Source: Streptomyces sp. TRM70350 (GTDB taxonomy: Bacteria > Actinomycetota > Actinomycetes > Streptomycetales > Streptomycetaceae). Taken from it: 64,000 nt of DNA. Within the stretch, counting starts at the first letter, position 1, and each line of letters starts with the position of its first letter. Made by a program: the position numbers and the translations under genes. The notes beneath the pieces are model-generated. The model had not been told where the DNA came from. It saw only the letters and a list, made by a program, of their open reading frames with translations, and did no database searches. Shown piece after piece: positions 35,129-45,300 of the stretch. The stretch spans positions 62,001 to 126,000 of the forward strand of contig NZ_JAHUXH010000009.1 in assembly GCF_019219825.1 (NCBI RefSeq). Direction: 5' to 3'.

Positions 35129-35308
35129 CTACTCCTCGTCCTCGTCGTCCAGCCGCGCCAGCCATGTCGCCAGCCGCTCCACCGGCACCTCGAAGTCCGG
35201 ATTCAGATCGACGAACGTGCGCAGTTGCTCGGCGAGCCACTCGAAGGTGATCTCCTCCTCGCCGCGCCGCTTCTCCAGCTCTTCGATGCCTCGGTCGGTG
35301 AAGTACAT
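35129..35308 (-). CDS. Small acidic conserved protein (DUF6104-like)
   Basis: 59 aa: begins MYFTDRGIEELEKRRGEE, continues EWLAEQLRTFVDLNPDFEVPVERLATWLARL and ends DDEDEE. It is highly acidic and mostly helical. I recall a near-identical family of ~59-residue proteins throughout Streptomyces, with no known role. It is divergent from the Trypco1 gene at 35443, so it is probably a separate housekeeping gene rather than part of the conflict cluster. Confidence 0.8.
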   Translation of the reverse strand: MYFTDRGIEELEKRRGEEEITFEWLAEQLRTFVDLNPDFEVPVERLATWLARLDDEDEE

Positions 35309-35442
35309 GCCTTCAGAATATGCGCCACTTGGCGCGTTAGCGGCCTCACCCGGGAGCCGTACGGAAGGCTAGCCTCGTCACGGTTCAAGTGCGGACCGGC
35401 TGTGGCCGGTTGGACGGCACGCAAGCTCGACGGGGGCGCGGC

Positions 35443-35796
35443 ATGAGTCATATCCAGGACATCGAACTGCCCAACGGCATGGTCGTCACCGCCCGGATCG
35501 CAAGCGCGGACGCCTACGGAGACCAGGAGGACGTCGGCTTCACGGAGACCGCGCGGGCCAAGGTCGAGCAGCTCCAGGAACTGATCACCGGCGTGGGCAG
35601 CACGGTGCTCGACGCCGCCCGTGCCGCCAGACCCACCGAGGCCGCCATCACCTTCGGAGTGGAGCTGACCGCCAAGGAGGGCCTGGCCGTCGCCGTCCTC
35701 GCCCGGGGAGAGGCCAAGGCCTCGCTCCAGGTGACCCTGACCTGGCAGTTCGACCGGCAGGCCGACCCCATCCGGGATCCACTGGCGCATGACTGA
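35443..35796 (+). CDS. Trypsin-co-occurring domain protein (Trypco1, CU044_2847 family)
   Basis: 117 aa. It begins with a short beta-rich segment (IQDIELPNGMVVTARI), then a helix (GFTETARAKVEQLQELITGVGSTVLDAAR), then FGVELTAKEGLAVAVLARGEAKASLQVTLTWQ. This beta-helix-beta pattern is that of CU044_2847/Trypco1 proteins, which are found beside trypsin-like peptidases in bacterial conflict systems. ATG 35443 follows GGGGGCGCGGC. The 3' end overlaps the trypsin-VMAP gene by 8 nt, so the two are translationally linked. Confidence 0.9.
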   Translation: MSHIQDIELPNGMVVTARIASADAYGDQEDVGFTETARAKVEQLQELITGVGSTVLDAARAARPTEAAITFGVELTAKEGLAVAVLARGEAKASLQVTLTWQFDRQADPIRDPLAHD

Positions 35797-37744
35797 GCGC
35801 AACGAACGCCTGCACGCCCTGGCCAAGGCCGCCACCGTGCACCTGCGCCCGGCCGACGGGGAGGACAAGCCCCTGTGGGGCAGCGGCTTCTTCGTGGCCC
35901 CGGGCTGGGTGCTGACGGCGGCCCATGTGCTGCGCCAGCACCTGAAGGCGGACCGGGAGCTGACCTTCCGGGTGCGGGGCGAGGGTGTCGACGCCGAGGC
36001 ACGGCTCGCGGAGTGGCTCCTGACCGACCCCGACCGGCCCGTCGTACCCCTGGACGAGGACATGGCCCTGGTGCGCCTGCTGGGCGAGGCCGACGAGCAT
36101 CCGCACGAGTGTGTGTGGCTGGCCGACCGGGCGGTCCGGCACTCCGGTCACGTCAAGGTGTACGGCCACTATCCCGAGCCGCCGCACACCCACGCCCGGG
36201 CCGTGGACGCCGACATCAACGGCCAGGAGGACGGGTACGGGCTGATCATCAAGCCCGACATCGACTTTCCGGCCGGGGTCTCGGGCGGCCCGCTGCTCGA
36301 CCCGGTCACCGGGGCCGTCGTGGGACTGGTGAAGTCGCGGCGCAAGCAGCAGGACGGGGGGAAGGCGGTCGCGATCGCGGCGATGCGCCGGTTCGGCGAG
36401 ACCTACCGCACCGTCATCGCCGCGCACGACCGCTGGCACGGCACGGAGCCGGTCTCCGAGAGCGGGGACAACTGGATCGACCAGCAGGCCGGGCCCGCCG
36501 CCGACGGCGGTACGGGGTGGACACCGGCGGACCGGCGGGAGGCGCTGAACCTGCTGGCCGCGCTGCCCGACGCGCCCACCGTCGAGATCCTCGCGACGCG
36601 GGCCCGCAGCGGCACCAAGTGGCCGGGGCCGACGCCCGACCTGCGGACCTGGCGCGACGGCTACGGGCTGCTCTACGAGGGCGCGCACCCGCTCGATGCG
36701 CTCACGTTCCTGCGTTACCTGAAGTTCGTCGAGGCCTACACACGCTCCCGGGGCGAGCCGTGCCCCGCGCTCGGCGGCTGGATCGAGCGGCGGCTGCGCC
36801 GGGACCCGCGCCGTGAGATGCATGCCTTCGTCCGTGACGTACGGCTCCCGGACGACTTGCGTCCCGCCCCGGCGGAGCGGCCCGACCGCATCGTGATCCC
36901 GTATCCCGGCCCGGGCGAGGGCCCCACGGTCGCCGTCCTCCTCGACCCGGTGATCGGCTCGCGGCCCACCCGCTTCTTCTGGCAGATCTGGCTCGACGGC
37001 GGCGACGCCACCGGTGAGCCGGAGCTGTACGAGACCGACGACTCCGTCCACGGCAGGCTCCCCGGGGAGCTGGTCCAGGCGCTGCGCAGGCCGCTGGGCG
37101 ACCTGCTGCGGGCCAAGGACCGGCAGGACCGGCCGGTGCCGCTCGAAGTGGCCCTGCCCGCCGAGTACTTCGACACCGCGGTGCACCGCTGGCGCTTCGA
37201 CGACATCGCCCAGCTCGACGACGTGGGACACCTCGGCGCGCGCCGCCGGGTGGTGCTGCGTTGCCTCGCGCGCCGGGGAGATCCGGACAAACTGTGGGCC
37301 GACCGCTGGCAGGCCATGACCGCCCAGCGACGCTTCGTCGGCTGGCGCACCCCGCAGCGCGGTGTCGTGACCACCGGCCGCGGCTACCGGGACGCGGCCT
37401 TCGACCGCATCCCCGTGATGTGCCGCCCGGCCGGCCGCGGTCCGGGGCGGACGGCGATGAAGCTCGCGCTGGAGAACGGGCACGGCGTCGCCCTCTGGCA
37501 CATCGAGGGACACGTCACCCGCGCCTGTGCCGAGGACTGCGACACCCTCTACGTCAAGGCGCAGGAACTCCTCGGCACCCTCGACTCGCTCGCCGAACTC
37601 CCGGACCGGCTGCGGCATCTGCGGCAGGACATCAGCGAGCGGCGTGCCGACCACACCTGGGCCGAACCGCTGGCGCTGCTGTACGACGACCCGCGCCGTC
37701 CCCTCCCCGCGGAGGAGACCGGAACCCTGGACGCGCCGCTGTGA
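35789..37744 (+). CDS. Trypsin-like serine protease fused to a VMAP-type C-terminal domain
   Basis: 651 aa. Residues 1-210 form a trypsin-fold peptidase with H46 (LTAAHVL), D91 (DEDMALVRLL) and S165 (AGVSGGPLLD) in the right order. Residues about 235-335 are a helical module (WTPADRREALNLLAALPDAPTVEILATRA) resembling effector-associated/VMAP-M regions. Residues about 360-651 (DRIVIPYPGPGEGPTVAVLLDP, FFWQIWLDGG, VEVALP-type strand, HWRFDDIAQ-like block) match the vWA-MoxR-associated protein C-terminal domain. No signal peptide is present, so it acts in the cytoplasm. It is the presumed effector, activated by proteolysis, of the four-gene system. Confidence 0.88.
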   Translation: MTERNERLHALAKAATVHLRPADGEDKPLWGSGFFVAPGWVLTAAHVLRQHLKADRELTFRVRGEGVDAEARLAEWLLTDPDRPVVPLDEDMALVRLLGEADEHPHECVWLADRAVRHSGHVKVYGHYPEPPHTHARAVDADINGQEDGYGLIIKPDIDFPAGVSGGPLLDPVTGAVVGLVKSRRKQQDGGKAVAIAAMRRFGETYRTVIAAHDRWHGTEPVSESGDNWIDQQAGPAADGGTGWTPADRREALNLLAALPDAPTVEILATRARSGTKWPGPTPDLRTWRDGYGLLYEGAHPLDALTFLRYLKFVEAYTRSRGEPCPALGGWIERRLRRDPRREMHAFVRDVRLPDDLRPAPAERPDRIVIPYPGPGEGPTVAVLLDPVIGSRPTRFFWQIWLDGGDATGEPELYETDDSVHGRLPGELVQALRRPLGDLLRAKDRQDRPVPLEVALPAEYFDTAVHRWRFDDIAQLDDVGHLGARRRVVLRCLARRGDPDKLWADRWQAMTAQRRFVGWRTPQRGVVTTGRGYRDAAFDRIPVMCRPAGRGPGRTAMKLALENGHGVALWHIEGHVTRACAEDCDTLYVKAQELLGTLDSLAELPDRLRHLRQDISERRADHTWAEPLALLYDDPRRPLPAEETGTLDAPL

Positions 37745-37913
37745 GCACCCCGCGCGTCCGGCGCCACCGGCCGAAGGGCACCGGCGGCGGCCGGCCGAAA
37801 AGATCTGTGCCGCAGGCCGGACATGGGTACATTTCCACGGGCCCGTTGTGGGCGCGCACCGCCCCTGTCGGCCAGGACGTGGACCACCACCGACCGTCGA
37901 CGAGGAGCGCAGC

Positions 37914-38936
37914 ATGAGCGAGTGGTTCGTCTACCAGGGCAGCGGGCGTCCGGATCCGGCCAGGATCGACCGGCTGCCCGAGCCGCCGCCGTGGCGGGCC
38001 TTCGACGCCCCGGTCGTGTCGTACGACGTCCCGGTCCTCGACTCCGCCACCCGTCGCAGGCTCGGCACCGGCACCGCTCCGCTGCCGATCCAGGACCCGG
38101 ACACCCTCGAACTCGTCAACGCCGCCCTGTACTTGAGGCGCCCGCTGCTCGTGACCGGCGAACCGGGCGTCGGCAAGTCGACGCTCGCGCACTCCGTCGC
38201 GTACGAACTCGGACTGGGCCGGGTACTCGAATGGCCCATCGTCAGCCGCAGCGAACTGCGGGACGGCCTCTACACGTACGACGCCATCGGCCGGCTCCAG
38301 GACGCCCAGCTCAGGCGGGCCGCCGAGACCCGCACGCCGGCGTCCGGACCGGAGTCCGAGGACATCGGCCGGTACATCAGGCTCGGCCCGCTCGGCACCG
38401 CGCTGCTCGCCGCCGAGCGGCCCCGCGTGCTGCTCATCGACGAGCTGGACAAGAGCGACATCGACCTGCCGAACGACCTGCTGAACGTCCTGGAGGAGGG
38501 CCGGTTCGCGATCCCCGAGCTGGAGCGGATCGCCGACCGGACGCCGGTGGTGCGGGTGCTCACCGACGACGGACGCAAGGTCGAGGTGACGCAGGGGCAG
38601 GTGTGCTGCCGGGCGTTCCCGTTCGTCGTCATGACCAGCAACCGGGAGCGCGAGTTCCCCGCCCCGCTGCTGCGCCGCTGCATCCCGCTGGACCTCAAGG
38701 CGCCCCGCGACGAACGCCTCGCCGCGCTGGTGCAGGCACACTTCGGTCAGGACGCCTACGAGGCCAACCACGACATCGTCGACCACTTCACGGAGGCCGA
38801 GGCGGACGGCGCGCTGCGCCCCACCGACCAGCTCCTGAACGCCATCTTCCTGGCTCAGCACGCCGCCCGGGACCCGGCACGGCGCGAGGAGATCTCGGAG
38901 CTGCTGATGCAGCCCCTGGACCGGGGGCCCAGGTAG
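37914..38936 (+). CDS. MoxR-type AAA+ ATPase of the conflict system
   Basis: 340 aa. Walker A GEPGVGKST (82-90), Walker B VLLIDELDKSD (172-182, DE at 176-177), sensor-1-like VVMTSNREREFPAPLLRRCI with its Arg finger. ATG 37914 has GAGGAGCGC upstream. It lies 169 bp after the trypsin-VMAP gene, so it may have its own promoter there, and 3 bp before the vWA gene. MoxR proteins remodel or activate vWA partners. Here it would couple ATP hydrolysis to control of the protease arm. Confidence 0.93.
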   Translation: MSEWFVYQGSGRPDPARIDRLPEPPPWRAFDAPVVSYDVPVLDSATRRRLGTGTAPLPIQDPDTLELVNAALYLRRPLLVTGEPGVGKSTLAHSVAYELGLGRVLEWPIVSRSELRDGLYTYDAIGRLQDAQLRRAAETRTPASGPESEDIGRYIRLGPLGTALLAAERPRVLLIDELDKSDIDLPNDLLNVLEEGRFAIPELERIADRTPVVRVLTDDGRKVEVTQGQVCCRAFPFVVMTSNREREFPAPLLRRCIPLDLKAPRDERLAALVQAHFGQDAYEANHDIVDHFTEAEADGALRPTDQLLNAIFLAQHAARDPARREEISELLMQPLDRGPR

Positions 38937-38939
38937 CCG

Positions 38940-41900
38940 ATGTCCACGCGAGCTTCCGGCATCCCGGCCGGCGCCATGAGCGACGCGCTCGCGGCGCTGG
39001 TCGCACGCATGCGCGACGCGGGCATCGTTCCCGACGTGGAGGAGCTCGCGGACGCCCTGTGGCTGGCCCACCACCTGCCCGCCCCCCACCGGCAGCCGGG
39101 CGTCACCTCCCCCGGCCCGCCGAGCCGCACGCCCGCACCGGCGGACGGCACCGATCCGCTGTCCTTACGGCCGGCCGCGGACGGCCCGCTCACGGCGGAC
39201 GGCCAGGACCGGCATCCCGACGGCGCCCGGCTGTTCGCCCCCGGCCCCGGAGGCGACGCCACCGGCGCACGGATGGCGCCCGTGAGCGTCCCCGCCGCAC
39301 CGGTGCTGCCGGAACCCCTCGCCCTGCAACGCGGGTTGCGCCCCCTCCAGCGCTACCGCGCACCCGTACGCCCCGTGCCGCGCACCCTCGACGAGCGGGC
39401 CACCGCCGAACGGGCCGCCGAGTCCGGGATCGTGCTGCCCGTGCTGCGGACCGAGCGGCGCCGCGAGGCACGGCTGCTGCTCCTGATGGACGTCTCCACC
39501 TCCACCGTGGTCTGGCAGCAGATGCTCGACGAGCTGCGCCAGGTCTGCGAACGCGCCGGCGCCTTCCGGGAAGTACGGGTGCAGTACCTGCACGAGACCC
39601 CCGGCGGTCTTCCCGGGTACGCCGCCACAGCCGAGCACACCCGCCCACTGCACGCTCCCGAGCAGCTCAGCGACCCGACCGGGCGACGCCTGACCCTCGT
39701 CCTCAGCGACTGCGCGGGCCCCATGTGGCGCAGCGGCCGGATGCAGCGGCTGCTGTACCGCTGGGCGTCGACCGCGCCCGTCGCCGTGGTCCAGCCGTTG
39801 CCGCAACGGATGTGGCTGCGCACCCATCTGCCCGCCCGGCGCGGCATGCTGCGCCGCCGCGAAGGTCCGGCCGGGACGCTGGAGTTCCAGCCGGACAACG
39901 GGCGGGTCGCACAGGGCGCGCTGCCCGTCCCCGTGCTGGCGCTGCGCCGTGGCTCGGTGGAGGGCTGGGCCCGGCTGGTGTCGGGCACCACGGGGCAGTC
40001 GCTGGCCGCGGCGGCCGGCTGGGTGCTCGCCGACCACGCCGAGTCCCGCGCGCCGGTGCGGGCCGCGGAGGACCTCAGCGGCGCCGAGCGCGTCCGGGTC
40101 TTCTGGCGGGCTGCCTCACCGGAGGCCCGCCGCCTCGCCGTGTACCTGTCGGCGGTGCCGCTGTACCTGCCGGTCATGCAGCTCGTCCAGCACGCCATGC
40201 TGGCCGGCAGCGGCCCCGAGGCGCTGTCCGAGGTGCTGCTCGGCGGGCTGCTCAGGCGCCGGGAGGACGCGGACGACCCGCGGGCCGTGCGCTACGACTT
40301 CCTGCCGGGGGTGGCGAGCGAGCTGCGGTCGCGGCTCGCCCTGGAGGAGGCTCAGCTGCTGTTCAAGCACTGCTCCGAGTACGTGGACCGGAAGTTCGGG
40401 CGCAGCGTGCGCAACTTCCCCGCCCTGGCCGGGGCGTTCCTGCGCGGAGCGGTGGCCCCGGAGGCGCCGGTGCCGCTCGTCGGCCCGGTCGAGGACGAAC
40501 CGGCCGGGCTGCGGGCGTTCGCCGAGGTGTCGGCGGACGTGCTGCGGGACCTCGGTGCGCGGATCCCGGCGGCCCCGAAGCGGCCGGAGCTCACCGCCGG
40601 GGAGCTGCTCGGCAAGGCCAAGCGGGCCATAGGGCGGTTCGAGGGAGAGGGCCTCACCCGCGAACTCGACGCCGCCGTACGGTACTTGCAGCAGGCGCTG
40701 GAGATCTCGGCACCGGATCCGGAACGGCTGTCCGCGGCCGAGGAACTGGCCAACGCCCTGCTGGTGCGCTGGCGGGTGCGTAGGGTCGGGGACGACCTGC
40801 GGGACGCCTGGGAGGCGATCAGGGCCCCGGATCGGCTCGGGGCCCCCGGAAGCCTCACACGCGGGCTGGTCTGCTGGGCGCTCTCCGGTGAGGTGAGTGG
40901 CCGCGGCCTCGACTTCGAGGGCGTCCCCGGCAGCCTGCGGGACTGGGCGCGCGTTGCGGCACACGGCCGGTACCGGGCGGAGGAGTTCGCCCGTGCCGTG
41001 CTGCTGTACCTGGCCGACCGGGACCTGTCCCTGGCGATGCGGGGCGCGGTCTCCTGCCCCGAGGGCCTGAACGGTCCCCGGACCGCCGCCGCGACCCTGC
41101 CGTACGTGCGCCGGGCCATCGCGGAGGCGGGCGCCGACCACCCCGGGGCGGACGGGCCCTACCCGGCGCACGACCCCGAGGAGTGGTACCTCACGCACCT
41201 TCAGTGGGCCGTCGACGCGTCCGATGTCCGGCTGACCTTCCCCGGGCGGGAGCGAGCACAGATCGTACGGGGGCAGTTGCTGCTGGATCTGGCCCGGCAG
41301 TACGCCGGACAGGGGCGGGTGCGGACGTCCCGGCCGTTGCCGGACCGGGCCGCCGACCTGGCGTTGCGTGCCATGGACGACTTCCGGGCCGCGGCCCGCG
41401 GCAAGCGCGTCCTGTCGGAAGAGGAGCGCTGCCGGGCCTGGCTGGCGGTGGCGTCGGCCACCGAGATCGCCCGGGCGCCGGACGACGAGAACCGGGATCG
41501 CCAGCTGCTGTACGCCGTGGATCAGGCGCTGCGGGCCGCGAGTGAGGACGTGGCGCTGCGGCGTGAGTGCTATGTGCGCTCGGCGCGCGTCTATCAGGCG
41601 GCCCACGACCGGACCGGCGACCCCGACCAGTTGGACCACGCCGTCGAGGCGTGGGCGCAGGCCGAACGGCTGCTGGGCGAGGACGATCCGGGCCGGGCCG
41701 ACCTGCTGTACGACTACGGCACGGCGCTGATGGACAGGGGCGTGGCGCATGCGTCGGCCGACGACGCCACCCGGGCCGTCTCCGTGCTGCGCACGGCCCT
41801 CCAGGACACCCCACCGGGCCATCCCGGCATCCCGTTTCGCTGGGCCGGACTGGGTCAGGCCCACGTCAGGCGCTACGACATCCAGCAGGTGCTGTCCGAC

Positions 41901-42197
41901 CTGTACGAGGCGGAATGGACGATGGGCGAGGCCATCCGCAGCTCGGACGAGCCCGAGTTCCTCGTGCGCTGCTGGATGGTCCGGGGCTCCATGCTCGAAC
42001 TCCTGCACTACGAAGAGGAGACTCTCACGTATCTGCACCGGGCGATCGAGGCCTACGGACACGCCGTCGAGCTCGCGCAGGAGGCGGGCCTGGACGACGT
42101 GCTGGCCGAAGCCCGCCGGGAGCGCGCCCGCCTGCGCGAGCGACTCGGCAGCACCACCCGTACCGCCGATCCCGGCCCCGACACGGGCAGCGAGTGA
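38940..42197 (+). CDS. SAV_2336-type protein: vWA-like domain plus TPR-like region, with TTA codon
   Basis: 1,085 aa. A short N-terminal helical domain (residues 12-48, MSDALAALVARMRDAGIVPDVEELADAL) is followed by a disordered Pro-rich linker. The vWA-like domain (about 175-400) has the MIDAS motif D184-V-S186-T-S188 (LLLLMDVSTSTVVW) and LTLVLSDCAG. A helical middle region (400-560) and TPR-like repeats (about 600-1070, YLQQALEISAPDPERLSAAEELANALL, YLHRAIEAYGHAVELAQEAG) follow. Codon 76 is TTA (39165-39167), rare in Streptomyces and dependent on bldA tRNA. It starts 3 bp after the MoxR stop. It is the vWA partner of the ternary system. Confidence 0.88.
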   Translation: MSTRASGIPAGAMSDALAALVARMRDAGIVPDVEELADALWLAHHLPAPHRQPGVTSPGPPSRTPAPADGTDPLSLRPAADGPLTADGQDRHPDGARLFAPGPGGDATGARMAPVSVPAAPVLPEPLALQRGLRPLQRYRAPVRPVPRTLDERATAERAAESGIVLPVLRTERRREARLLLLMDVSTSTVVWQQMLDELRQVCERAGAFREVRVQYLHETPGGLPGYAATAEHTRPLHAPEQLSDPTGRRLTLVLSDCAGPMWRSGRMQRLLYRWASTAPVAVVQPLPQRMWLRTHLPARRGMLRRREGPAGTLEFQPDNGRVAQGALPVPVLALRRGSVEGWARLVSGTTGQSLAAAAGWVLADHAESRAPVRAAEDLSGAERVRVFWRAASPEARRLAVYLSAVPLYLPVMQLVQHAMLAGSGPEALSEVLLGGLLRRREDADDPRAVRYDFLPGVASELRSRLALEEAQLLFKHCSEYVDRKFGRSVRNFPALAGAFLRGAVAPEAPVPLVGPVEDEPAGLRAFAEVSADVLRDLGARIPAAPKRPELTAGELLGKAKRAIGRFEGEGLTRELDAAVRYLQQALEISAPDPERLSAAEELANALLVRWRVRRVGDDLRDAWEAIRAPDRLGAPGSLTRGLVCWALSGEVSGRGLDFEGVPGSLRDWARVAAHGRYRAEEFARAVLLYLADRDLSLAMRGAVSCPEGLNGPRTAAATLPYVRRAIAEAGADHPGADGPYPAHDPEEWYLTHLQWAVDASDVRLTFPGRERAQIVRGQLLLDLARQYAGQGRVRTSRPLPDRAADLALRAMDDFRAAARGKRVLSEEERCRAWLAVASATEIARAPDDENRDRQLLYAVDQALRAASEDVALRRECYVRSARVYQAAHDRTGDPDQLDHAVEAWAQAERLLGEDDPGRADLLYDYGTALMDRGVAHASADDATRAVSVLRTALQDTPPGHPGIPFRWAGLGQAHVRRYDIQQVLSDLYEAEWTMGEAIRSSDEPEFLVRCWMVRGSMLELLHYEEETLTYLHRAIEAYGHAVELAQEAGLDDVLAEARRERARLRERLGSTTRTADPGPDTGSE

Positions 42198-42248
42198 CCG
42201 TCCCGGCGGACGACCCCCACAGACCCCGGGACGACCCCGGGACGGCGA

Positions 42249-42284
42249 AGGGCCCGGTTCCGGAAACCTCCGGAACCGGGCCCT
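42249..42284. terminator. Bidirectional terminator between conflict cluster and kgd
   Basis: AGGGCCCGGTTCCGG (42249-42263) pairs perfectly with CCGGAACCGGGCCCT (42270-42284), loop AAACCT, between convergent genes. Confidence 0.92.
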
Positions 42285-42316
42285 GTCAGGCGTATGGCGC
42301 TGTCAGGCGGCGAGGC

Positions 42317-45300
42317 TCAGGCCTCGAACACCTCCCGCACCAGCTGCTCCTGCTCCGCCTGGTGCCGCTTCGCCGAGCCCACCGCCGGGGACGACGAGTG
42401 CGGGCGGGAGATGCGGCGCAGGCGCTCGCCGGCCGGGATGTCCGCGCCGACCGCCAGGTCGAGGTGGTCGATGAGGTTGAGGGCGATGAACGGCCAGGCG
42501 CCCTGGTTCGCCGGCTCCTCCTGGGCCCACAGGTACTTCTCGGCGTTCGGGTACTTGGCGATCTCCGCCTGGAGCTCCGTACCCGGCAGCGGGTACAGGC
42601 GCTCGATGCGGATGATCGCCGTGTCCGTGACGCCGCGCTTGACCCGCTCGGCCTCCAGGTCGTAGTAGACCTTGCCCGCGCAGAAGACGACCTTCTTCAC
42701 CGCCGCCGGGTCCACCGACGCGTCGCCGATGACCGGGCGGAAGCCGCCCGTGGTGAACTCCTCCGCCTTCGACGCGGCGGCCTTCAGACGCAGCATCGAC
42801 TTCGGCGTGAAGACGACCAGCGGCTTGTGGTGCGGGTTGTGCACCTGCCAGCGCAGGAGGTGGAAGTAGTTCGACGGGAGCGTGGGCATCGCGACCGTCA
42901 TGTTGTTCTGGGCGCAGAGCTGCAGGAAGCGCTCCGGGCGCGCGGACGAGTGGTCCGGGCCCTGGCCCTCGTAGCCGTGCGGGAGGAGCAGGGTGACGCC
43001 GGACGTCTGGCCCCACTTCTGCTCCGCCGACGAGATGAACTCGTCCACGACCGTCTGCGCACCGTTGACGAAGTCACCGAACTGCGCCTCCCACAGCACG
43101 AGCGCGTCGGGGCGGGCCAGCGAGTAGCCGTACTCGAAGCCCATCGCCGCGTACTCGGACAGCAGGGAGTTGTAGACGTTCAGGCGTGCCTGGTCCTCCG
43201 ACAGGTACTGCAGCGGCGTGTACTCCTCGCCGGTGCTGCGGTCGATGATGACCGCGTGCCGCTGGCCGAAGGTGCCGCGCTGGGAGTCCTGGCCCGCGAG
43301 ACGGACCGGGACGCCCTCCAGGAGCAGCGAGCCGAAGGCGAGGGTCTCGCCCATGCCCCAGTCGATCGTGCCGTCCTCGACCATCGACGCCCGGCGCTGC
43401 AGCTGCGGCAGCAGACGCGGGTGGACGGTGATGTGGTCGGGGATGTTGACCTGGGACTCGGCGATCCGCTTGACGATCTCCGTGGAGACGGCGGTGTTCA
43501 CGGCGACCGGGAACTCGGCCTGCGCGTCGGGGGTCTCCACCACGGCCGGCTGCGAGGTGGCCTCGCGGACCTCCGTGAAGACCTTCTCCAGCTGGCCCTG
43601 GTAGTCCTGCAGCGCCTGCTCGGCCTCTTCCAGGGTGATGTCGCCGCGACCGATCAGGGACTCGGTGTACAGCTTGCGCACCGAGCGCTTCTTGTCGATC
43701 AGGTCGTACATCAGCGGCTGGGTGAAGGCCGGGTTGTCCGACTCGTTGTGACCGCGGCGGCGGTAGCAGATGAGGTCGATCACCACGTCCTTGTTGAACG
43801 CCTGGCGGAACTCGAAGGCCAGGCGCGCGACGCGCACGACCGCCTCGGGGTCGTCGCCGTTCACGTGGAAGATCGGGGCCTCGATCATGCGGGCCACGTC
43901 CGTCGCGTACATGGAGGAACGCGAGGACTCGGGGGCGGCGGTGAAGCCGACCTGGTTGTTGATGACGATGTGGACCGTGCCGCCGGTGCGGTAGCCGCGC
44001 AGCTGCGACATGTTCAGGGTCTCGGCCACCACGCCCTGGCCCGCGAAGGCCGCGTCGCCGTGGATCGCCACCGGCAGGACGGTGAAGTCCGTACCGCCCT
44101 TGTTGATGATGTCCTGCTTGGCGCGCGCGACGCCCTCCAGGACCGGGTCCACCGCCTCCAGGTGCGAGGGGTTGGCCACGAGCGAGACCTTGATCTGCTC
44201 GCCGTCCAGGCCCGTGAAGGTGCCCTCGGCGCCCAGGTGGTACTTCACGTCGCCGGAGCCGTGCATCGACTTCGGGTCGAGGTTGCCCTCGAACTCGCGG
44301 AAGATCTGCGCGTACGACTTGCCGACGATGTTGGCGAGGACGTTCAGGCGGCCGCGGTGGGCCATGCCGACGACGACCTCGTCCAGGCGGGACTCCGCGG
44401 CGCTGTCGAGGACCGCGTCCAGCAGCGGGATGACGGACTCGCCGCCCTCCAGGGAGAAGCGCTTCTGGCCGACGTACTTCGTCTGCAGGAAGGTCTCGAA
44501 GGCCTCCGCGGCGTTCAGGCGGCGCAGGATGCGCAGCTGCTCCTCGCGCTCCGGCTTGGCGTGCGGGCGCTCCACGCGGTCCTGGATCCACTTGCGCTGC
44601 TTGGGGTCCTGGATGTGCATGAACTCGATGCCGGTGGTGCGGCAGTACGAGTCGCGCAGCACGCCGAGGATGTCGCGCAGCTTCATCATCGACTTGCCGG
44701 CGAAGCCGCCGACGGCGAACTCGCGCTCCAGGTCCCACAGGGTGAGCCCGTGCTCGGTGATGTCCAGGTCGGGGTGCTTGCGCTGCTGGTACTCCAGCGG
44801 GTCGGTGTCGGCCATGACGTGGCCGCGGACCCGGTAGGAGTGGATCAGCTCGAAGACGCGGGCGGCCTTGGTGACGTCGTCGTCGTGGCTGGCGTCGATG
44901 TCCTTGAGCCAGCGGACCGGCTCGTAGGGGATGCGCAGCGCCTCGAAGATCTCGTCGTAGAAGTTGTTCTCGCCGAGCAGGAGGTTCGCGACCTGGCGGA
45001 GGAACTCGCCGGACGCGGCGCCCTGGATCACCCGGTGGTCGTAGGTCGACGTGAGCGTCATGACCTTCGAGATGCCGAGCTTGTTCAGGGTGTCCTGGCT
45101 GGTGCCCTGGAACTCCGCCGGGTAGTCCATGGAGCCGACGCCCATGATCACCGACTGGCCGGGCATCAGACGCGGGACGGAGTGGACCGTGCCGAGCCCG
45201 CCCGGGTTGGTCAGGGAGACCGTCACGCCGGTGAAGTCGTCCATCGTCAGCTTGCCGTCGCGGGCGCGGCGGACGATGTCCTCGTAGGCCTGCCAGAACT

